A stretch of 19,298 bases of DNA, from NCBI GenBank assembly GCA_019090225.1, contig JAHRWI010000128.1:1-19298 (forward strand), given 5' to 3'. Under the pieces are notes generated by a model that saw nothing but the letters and a program-made list of their open reading frames with translations, ran no database searches and was not told the DNA's origin. Below, in pieces: positions 14,535 through 19,298 of the stretch (its first letter is position 1; the number at the start of each line of letters is the position of its first letter). Both the position numbers and the translations under genes were made by a program. Source of the stretch: Porticoccaceae bacterium. Lineage in GTDB: Bacteria > Pseudomonadota > Gammaproteobacteria > Pseudomonadales > Porticoccaceae.

Positions 14535-14673
14535 GCTGCCGCAGCAGACATTCACCCTAGCCTTGATAACAGTCAAGGAAAAATTCCTGAGCGCTGCGTA
14601 GGCTAGACAAATATTTAGCGGATAACACTGGCTGTCGTTGCCAGAAATACACAAATTACTGCCGGAAACAGCT

Positions 14674-15807
14674 ATGGATCTCTCTACTTATTTGCAATTT
14701 ATGGTCGACAAACAAGCCTCGGATTTGTTTTTTAGTACCGGCTCGAAAATCAATATTAAAATCGAAGGCGTCACCACGCCGGTCAACCAGGAGATATTAG
14801 CGCCGGGCATGACACAAAAACTTGCCTACAGCTTGCTCGACGAACAACAGATACAAACCTTCGAGAAAGAACTGGAAATGAATCTCGCCATTACGGTGGG
14901 TGACATTGGGCGCTTTCGGGTCAATGTCTATAAACAACGTGGCGACGTGGCCATGGTGATTCGCTATATAAAATCGCAAATCCCCACCATCGAAGCACTC
15001 AACTTGCCCGACATACTGAAAAAACTCGCCGTCGAACCACGAGGTCTGGTGCTGCTAGTAGGCTCTACCGGGTCAGGTAAATCGACGACGCTCGCAGCAA
15101 TGACCGATTTTCGCAACGCCTCCCAAACTGGTCATATCCTGGCCATTGAAGATCCCATCGAATACATCTACCAGCATAAAAAATCGGTTGTCGACCAGCG
15201 GGAGGTAGGACTGGACACATTAAGCTATGCCAATGCGCTAAAAAACGCCATGCGTGAGGCCCCGGATGTGATCGTTATTGGAGAAATACGCGACGCCGAA
15301 ACCATGCATCAGGCCATTGCCTATGCTGAAACCGGCCATCTGTGTTTATCGACCCTGCATGCCAATAATAGCTATCAGGCCATGGAAAGAATCGTTAATT
15401 TTTTCCCCGACCACAACCATAAACAGCTGCTTAGTGACCTGGCACTCAATGTCCGGGCTATTGTTTGCCAGCGTCTGTTGACCGGCATTGACGGCAAACG
15501 AGTGCCAGCGGTGGAGGTCATGCTCAATACGCCCTACATCGCCAGTCTCATTGAAAGAGGCGAGTTTGAAGCCATCAGAGACGCCATAGTAAAAAATGAA
15601 ACAGAGGGCGCGATATCTTTTGACTCAGCACTGCTAGACCTTTATGAGTCAGGACACATCGCTCAACAAGAGGCATTGATGAACGCTGATTCGGAGAGCA
15701 ACCTGCACGTCAAAATACGCTTACTCGAAGGCGCTAATTATGTAGGTGGAGACAACGAAGGCTTTAGCATGCGGGATGAAGAAGATGACCCAACCTTTAG
15801 GAACTAA
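14674..15807 (+). CDS. pilU: Type IV pilus retraction ATPase PilU
   Basis: A 377-residue PilT/PilU hexameric ATPase of the secretion-ATPase (GspE/VirB11) superfamily, which assists PilT in retracting type IVa pili and so drives twitching motility. Walker A is GSTGSGKST at 130-138, the Asp box IEDPIEYIYQHKK follows, Walker B is DVIVIGEIRD at 198-207, and the His box is GHLCLSTLHANN. PilU-like rather than PilT-like features are QREVGLDTLSYANALKNAMR, ERIVNFFP and the extended acidic C-terminal tail. The start at 14674 (MDLSTYLQFMVDKQASDLFF) aligns with known PilU N-termini; a TTG twelve codons upstream is less likely. PilT is commonly adjacent to PilU but is not in this window. Confidence 0.9.
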   Translation: MDLSTYLQFMVDKQASDLFFSTGSKINIKIEGVTTPVNQEILAPGMTQKLAYSLLDEQQIQTFEKELEMNLAITVGDIGRFRVNVYKQRGDVAMVIRYIKSQIPTIEALNLPDILKKLAVEPRGLVLLVGSTGSGKSTTLAAMTDFRNASQTGHILAIEDPIEYIYQHKKSVVDQREVGLDTLSYANALKNAMREAPDVIVIGEIRDAETMHQAIAYAETGHLCLSTLHANNSYQAMERIVNFFPDHNHKQLLSDLALNVRAIVCQRLLTGIDGKRVPAVEVMLNTPYIASLIERGEFEAIRDAIVKNETEGAISFDSALLDLYESGHIAQQEALMNADSESNLHVKIRLLEGANYVGGDNEGFSMRDEEDDPTFRN

Positions 15808-15885
15808 TCGATTGATTCGGGCTTAACCCAAAACTTTTTTCCCATAGCCCTACACCTACAGCGCTACGTCTGCTCACTGCTAAAA

Positions 15886-16668
15886 TTAGCCAAGTAGTGC
15901 TGAGAAAAAATCACGCAATTGAGCTTCACCGCCCTCTTCCCAGGCGCGCAATGCCGCAGTACCAATAATGGCGATATCTGCCTTACCATGTAAAAAGTCG
16001 AGGTCGGATTTCTCGCTAACGCCAAACCCCACACCGATCGGCAAATCGGTATGCACACGACAACGAGCAATAAAGGCATCCAGATCATCACCCATTTCGG
16101 TCTGGCCGCCCGTTACGCCTTTGCGCGCTACGGCATAGATAAAGCCCTGCCCGGCATGACCTAAAACTTCCAGACGCGCCTCGGTATTCGTGGGCGTCAT
16201 CAGGACTATTGGCGCGAGGTTTTTGGGCCTTGATAATTCGTGCAACTCGGTCGCTTCTTGAACCGGGAGGTCTGGAAGAATATAACCACAGCCGCCAGCA
16301 GCAGCGAGTCTATCGACGAAGGCCTCGGCACCCATTTTAAAGGCGGTGTTGTAATAACCCATCATCAATACTTTAAAAGGAAAATGCGCGCTGACTTTTG
16401 CCATAAACTCGAAGCAATCTGCGGGGCGAACACCACTGCTTACCGCTTCCTGATTAGCCTTAACAAACAGCGGGCCATCTGCTGAGGGTTCAGAAAAAGG
16501 AAACTGAAGTTCGACCAGATCGACATCAAACTCAGCCATGATTTCAAGCTCACGCCAGTTAGCCTCAAAAGAGGGATAACCACAGACAACATGAGTCATC
16601 AGCAGCAGATCTTTGTGCTGCAAACGGTCGCGCAGGTACTTTTCTAAAGATACTTGCTCAAGCGCCAT
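15886..16668 (-). CDS. trpA: Tryptophan synthase alpha chain (divergent)
   Basis: A 260-residue TIM-barrel protein that cleaves indole-3-glycerol phosphate to indole and passes it to TrpB. The catalytic pair is present: Glu53 in VDLVELQFPF and Asp64 in PSADGP (equivalents of E. coli Glu49 and Asp60). Substrate and partner-contact segments are GFIYAVARKGVTG (175-187), GVGFGVSE and IGTAAL. Several usually fixed positions are changed: ELG is ELQ, SDP is SEP, the Ser of the Y-x-x-S segment is Ala, and the phosphate-binding GSA is GTA. The start overlaps the trpB stop by 11 bases, implying translational coupling. The gene converges with pilU; no strong terminator was seen in the 78-bp gap. Confidence 0.88.
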   Translation of the reverse strand: MALEQVSLEKYLRDRLQHKDLLLMTHVVCGYPSFEANWRELEIMAEFDVDLVELQFPFSEPSADGPLFVKANQEAVSSGVRPADCFEFMAKVSAHFPFKVLMMGYYNTAFKMGAEAFVDRLAAAGGCGYILPDLPVQEATELHELSRPKNLAPIVLMTPTNTEARLEVLGHAGQGFIYAVARKGVTGGQTEMGDDLDAFIARCRVHTDLPIGVGFGVSEKSDLDFLHGKADIAIIGTAALRAWEEGGEAQLRDFFSALLG

Positions 16669-17905
16669 ATTCTACTGCCTTATCTTTAATAAACTGTTTC
16701 CAGTGATCGTCTTCGATGGTATCCGCGACGGTGAAAATATCTTTATCACCACGGCCCGACTGATTGATCAAAATCACTTCGTCCTTCGACATCTTGGGCG
16801 CTTCGAGCACCGCCTGTGCAAAAGCGTGGGTACTTTCCAGAGCCGGGATCAGACCTTCAGTGCGCATAACTAACTTAAGGGTATCGCGCACCATATCATC
16901 GGTGGCGGCTTCAAAGCGCACCCGTTGTTTTTCCCAGAGGTCGGTGAGAATAGGGTTAATACCAATGTAATCCAGACCGGCGGCGATGGAGTGCGTCTCC
17001 AGCATATTGCCGTCATCGTTTTGCAGGAAGTAGGTTTTAAAACCCTGGGCGACGCCGACGGAGGCATCCTCATAGGCTAGGCGTGAGGCATGCAAACCGG
17101 AACCCGCGCCGTGGCCACCCGCCTCGACCCCGACCAGCTCTACATTGTCATCCATAAAACCCTGGAAAATACCGATGGCGTTGGAGCCGCCGCCAACACA
17201 GGCAAAGACCCGGTCGGGTAGCTTTCCGGCTTCTTTAATAATTTGTTCGCGGGCTTCTTTGCCGATAATCGACTGGAAGAAACTGACCATTTCTGGAAAA
17301 GGGTGCGGCCCACAGGCGGTGCCCAGCACGTAATGGGTGTCGCCCATATTGGTCACCCAGTCGCGCAGGCATTCATTGATAGCGTCTTTCAGGGTGCGCT
17401 GGCCATCGGTGACAGAGACCACCTCGGCACCGAGGTTTTCCATCCAGAACACATTGGGCCGTTGGCGGGCGACATCGACTTCGCCCATATAAATTTTGCA
17501 GTCAAAGCCGAAGCGGGCGGCCATGGTGGCGGTAGCAAAACCGTGCTGACCGGCTCCGGTTTCGGCAATTACTCGCTTTTTACCCAGCCGTTTGCAGATC
17601 AGGCCCTGACCCATCACATTGTTAATCTTGTGAGAACCTGTGTGGTTCAGGTCTTCACGCTTAACAAAAATACGCGCGCCACCCAGTTTATCTGAAAGAT
17701 TCTCGAGGTAAGAAACCGGCGTCGGGCGGCCGGAATAGGTGCGCATTAACTCGGCAAATTCTGCCCAGAATGTTGGGTCTTCTTTGCAGGATCGAAAGCA
17801 GAGCCGTAATTCCTCAATGGTCGCAGTGAGGATTTCCGGCAAAAAAGTACCGCCATATTCGCCGTAATAACCTTCGCGGCCATCGGCAAAATCAAATAGA
17901 GACAT
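16658..17905 (-). CDS. trpB: Tryptophan synthase beta chain
   Basis: A 415-residue PLP enzyme condensing indole with L-serine to tryptophan. The start at 17905 (MSLFDFADGREGYYGEYGG) is chosen because the in-frame extension to 17956 has no TrpB-like content. Active-site motifs are complete: KREDLNHTGSHKINN with PLP-Lys93, AETGAGQHGFATAT with Glu115, the phosphate loop GGGSNAIG (238-245), ALESTHA with Glu357 and NQSGRGDKD with Ser384. Compared with the usual TrpB1 pattern, GAHK is GSHK, and the stretch after HSIAAGLDY reads IGINPILTDLWEKQRVRF instead of the normal PGVGPEH-type sequence. The gene overlaps trpA; trpF, truA and accD, frequent neighbours in gammaproteobacteria, are absent nearby. 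Confidence 0.92.
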   Translation of the reverse strand: MSLFDFADGREGYYGEYGGTFLPEILTATIEELRLCFRSCKEDPTFWAEFAELMRTYSGRPTPVSYLENLSDKLGGARIFVKREDLNHTGSHKINNVMGQGLICKRLGKKRVIAETGAGQHGFATATMAARFGFDCKIYMGEVDVARQRPNVFWMENLGAEVVSVTDGQRTLKDAINECLRDWVTNMGDTHYVLGTACGPHPFPEMVSFFQSIIGKEAREQIIKEAGKLPDRVFACVGGGSNAIGIFQGFMDDNVELVGVEAGGHGAGSGLHASRLAYEDASVGVAQGFKTYFLQNDDGNMLETHSIAAGLDYIGINPILTDLWEKQRVRFEAATDDMVRDTLKLVMRTEGLIPALESTHAFAQAVLEAPKMSKDEVILINQSGRGDKDIFTVADTIEDDHWKQFIKDKAVEYGA

Positions 17906-17937
17906 AGTAATACCAGGCTGGACAACAGACAGGGGCG

Positions 17938-17966
17938 CACATAGTAGCCAAGACACTGAATTTCAA
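17938..17966 (-). promoter_or_regulatory. Weak candidate promoter for trpBA
   Basis: On the minus strand TTGAAA (17966-17961, five of six matches) is separated by 17 bases from TATGTG (17943-17938, only the TAT matching). It stands 33 bases before the trpB ATG. No Trp repressor operator and no Trp-rich leader peptide were recognised in the 144 bases between trpB and the upstream gene. Confidence 0.25.
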
Positions 17967-18049
17967 CAAGTAAAGCAGCTCAATTACCTACCGTTAAGAA
18001 CGTATAGACCGAGCTATATCAAACTTCTCGCGACATGCACAAAAGCCGT

Positions 18050-18688
18050 CTAGATGGAGTCCAAGACCTCTTGAGGCTCTGCCCGCTGAGAATAATCGGC
18101 ATCGACAAAGGCATAGGTAATAAGACCCGTCTTATCGATCACATAGGTCGCCGGAATTGGCAGCGTCCAACTCTCGTCGCCATTGTAGTCAGGCAGGGGA
18201 AAGCCAAAATTGGTATAGGCGACTTTCAAGGCTTCTGGCAGATTAAACACCAGGCCGAGATCCCGGGCCAGCTTGTTGCCAACATCACTCAACACCGGAA
18301 ACTCAAGTGCGTGCTTTTCTTCCACCGTGAGGGATTTATCCGGCGTTTGCGGGCTGATCGCCACCATTTGCGCTCCCCTGGATTTGACCTCGGGTAGCAG
18401 CCGCTGGAAGGCATTGATTTCCAGGTTGCAATAAGGACACCACTCGCCCCGATAGAAGTTAATGATCGTCGGGCCATTTCGCAATAACTCCCCGAGCGCG
18501 ACGCTCCTACCGTGGACATCGCTTAATTCCCCATCTGGGAATTGATCGCCCACACCTAGCGCCCGTTCGGCAATACCCGTAGCCACCAGCTTTTCAGTTT
18601 CACCCAGTAAGGTTTGCAATACCTCCTCGGGTACATTGGCGACAAACTGCTCTCTAAAGGCCTGAATTTCTGCGCTGAGTGTGGTCAT
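18050..18688 (-). CDS. Peroxiredoxin-like (AhpC/TSA) thioredoxin-fold protein
   Basis: A 212-residue protein with an N-terminal helical extension (about 1-45) followed by a thioredoxin-fold peroxiredoxin domain. The active-site region is FYRGEWCPYCNLEINAFQ (78-95) with Cys84 and Cys87 in a C-P-Y-C arrangement; classical AhpC proteins have PxxxTxxCPT instead. This places it in the peroxiredoxin-like subgroup annotated as AhpC/TSA family, probably a thiol peroxidase or disulfide reductase in the cytoplasm. Other fold markers are MVAISPQTPDKSL, FPVLSDVGNKLARDLGLVF and PATYVIDKTGLITYAFVD. GGGAG stands seven bases before the ATG. A short tandem-repeat tract begins 28 bases upstream of the start. 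Confidence 0.85.
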   Translation of the reverse strand: MTTLSAEIQAFREQFVANVPEEVLQTLLGETEKLVATGIAERALGVGDQFPDGELSDVHGRSVALGELLRNGPTIINFYRGEWCPYCNLEINAFQRLLPEVKSRGAQMVAISPQTPDKSLTVEEKHALEFPVLSDVGNKLARDLGLVFNLPEALKVAYTNFGFPLPDYNGDESWTLPIPATYVIDKTGLITYAFVDADYSQRAEPQEVLDSI

Positions 18689-18715
18689 CGTTAACTCCCG
18701 GTTTTTTTATTGTGC

Positions 18716-18756
18716 GTGGCGTGGCGTGGCGGGTGTCGGGTGTCGGGTGTCGGGTG
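18716..18756 (+). repeat. Two adjoining short tandem repeats: GTGGC x3 then GGGTGTC x3
   Basis: GTGGC is repeated at 18716-18730, followed directly by GGGTGTC at 18731-18751 and a partial GGGTG to 18756. The tract lies 28-68 bases upstream of the peroxiredoxin-like start on the minus strand, where its promoter would be expected, and after the stop of the CoA-transferase gene. Copy-number change would alter promoter-region spacing. Confidence 0.9.
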
Positions 18757-18758
18757 GA

Positions 18759-18781
18759 GCCTGTCGGATGGAGGGACAGGC
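18759..18781 (-). terminator. Hairpin downstream of the CoA-transferase gene (non-canonical terminator candidate)
   Basis: GCCTGTC (18759-18765) and GACAGGC (18775-18781) form a perfect GC-rich 7-bp stem with a nine-base loop, 25 bases beyond the stop of the minus-strand CaiB/BaiF gene. No T tract follows on the minus strand, so it would be an imperfect intrinsic terminator or a transcript-end stabiliser. Confidence 0.35.
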
Positions 18782-18806
18782 GCTTGCCGTATTGTTCAAA
18801 TTAGCT

Positions 18807-19298
18807 TCAGTCTTTGTCCAGATATTTTTGATTATGTTCCCCCAGCGTCGGTGCCTGGCTGCGCACACCTGCCCGCTCACCATCAATACGTATGGCGGAT
18901 TGCACCACCGGCAGTTCGCCACTGTCATCAATCATACCCATCGCCTTGGTCTGGGCATGGGCCAGCACTTCCGCAGTATCCTGTATCGGGGAACAGGGCA
19001 CACCGGCCGGGCGCAGTAACTCGACCCATTCATCGCGACTGCGCGTCAACAAAGCGGCCTGAACCATATCATTCACTTTTAGACGGTTCTTACCCCGAAT
19101 ACGAGCATCGGCCAAATCTGGATCATCTTTCCATTCGGGATGTCCGACCACATCAGCAAGTGCAAAGAACAGTTTGTTATTCAAAGCCGTGATCATGATC
19201 TGACCATCGGCTGTATCAAAGGCTTTGTTAGGTGCGACACCACGAATACCAGAACCGGCGCGTTTTGGAACTGTTCCCGTAGCCGCATTAATACCAAA
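18807..19298 (-). CDS. CaiB/BaiF family CoA-transferase (family III), 3' part only
   Basis: The frame is open from the window edge to the stop at 18807, giving 163 C-terminal residues. KAFDTADGQIMITALNNKLF matches the strand pair where family III CoA-transferases read ...YpTaDGyi.ia..n...f, followed by DLADARIRGKNR, the TRSRDEWVELLRPAGVPCSP segment and a C-terminal SQAPTLGEHNQKYL, all typical of CaiB/BaiF proteins. These enzymes move CoA between acyl-CoA donors and carboxylic acids, for example in carnitine, bile-acid, oxalate or aromatic-acid metabolism. The N-terminal half with the catalytic Asp lies outside the window, so the substrate cannot be judged. Confidence 0.88.
   Translation of the reverse strand, partial: FGINAATGTVPKRAGSGIRGVAPNKAFDTADGQIMITALNNKLFFALADVVGHPEWKDDPDLADARIRGKNRLKVNDMVQAALLTRSRDEWVELLRPAGVPCSPIQDTAEVLAHAQTKAMGMIDDSGELPVVQSAIRIDGERAGVRSQAPTLGEHNQKYLDKD

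Noticed and set aside
14638..14673. TTG start giving pilU twelve extra residues
   Set aside because: PilU proteins begin at the position of the ATG at 14674, and the extension has no family similarity.
15808..15885. GGG-CTTAA-CCC followed by a T run as a terminator between pilU and trpA
   Set aside because: The stem is only three base pairs with a mismatch beyond it, too weak to claim.
17243..17695. Plus-strand open frame of 150 codons opposite trpB
   Set aside because: Antisense shadow of trpB, which is supported by complete active-site motifs.
17906..17956. Longer trpB starting at 17956
   Set aside because: The extra residues do not resemble TrpB, and MSLFDF matches the usual N-terminal beginning.

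Overview
The window is a chromosomal segment from a free-living gammaproteobacterium. The best anchor is the left end, where rsmI (divergent), lpoA, yraN, diaA and dolP appear in the same order as in Escherichia coli. Acetoacetyl-CoA synthetase, an MHS-type transporter, an enoyl-CoA hydratase, a CaiB/BaiF CoA-transferase and a PilU retraction ATPase suggest a heterotrophic, pilus-bearing, probably marine or aquatic lineage. That ecological placement is inference. No rRNA, tRNA, CRISPR array, integrase or transposase was seen.

Layout. 1-112 is the 5' end of rsmI on the minus strand. 122-3781 is a plus-strand envelope/replication block: lpoA (activator of penicillin-binding protein 1A), yraN, diaA (DnaA-associated SIS protein) and dolP (outer-membrane BON lipoprotein). 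3880-8598 continues on the plus strand with acetoacetyl-CoA synthetase, a periplasmic cyclophilin, a CinA-C/PncC-like protein and an MHS transporter. 8666-11891 is a minus-strand accessory island: an enoyl-CoA hydratase/isomerase-like gene, an NTF2-like gene, an uncharacterised membrane-anchored protein, an amidohydrolase reduced to its two ends, and a second copy of the uncharacterised protein broken by one amber codon. 11972-13181 (minus) holds fklB and a glycine-zipper lipoprotein. 13361-15807 (plus) holds alanine dehydrogenase and pilU. 15886-19298 (minus) holds trpA and trpB (overlapping), a thioredoxin-fold peroxiredoxin-like protein and the 3' end of a CaiB/BaiF CoA-transferase.

Functional themes are outer-membrane and peptidoglycan homeostasis on the left, CoA-linked carboxylic-acid metabolism in the middle and at the right edge, and amino-acid metabolism (Ald, TrpBA) plus twitching motility on the right. 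The island around 8.6-11.9 kb looks like a catabolic cluster in decay.

No convincing new multi-gene system is visible. The less ordinary signals are: a nine-codon mini-ORF bridging lpoA and yraN with overlapping stop/start codons at both ends; a tetrapeptide-periodic expansion inside LpoA; several short intergenic tandem repeats (7, 16, 19 and 7 bp) beside gene ends or candidate promoters; a paralogue pair, one copy broken by a single nonsense codon, flanking an internally deleted hydrolase; and a divergent trpBA pair outside the usual trpF-trpB-trpA setting.
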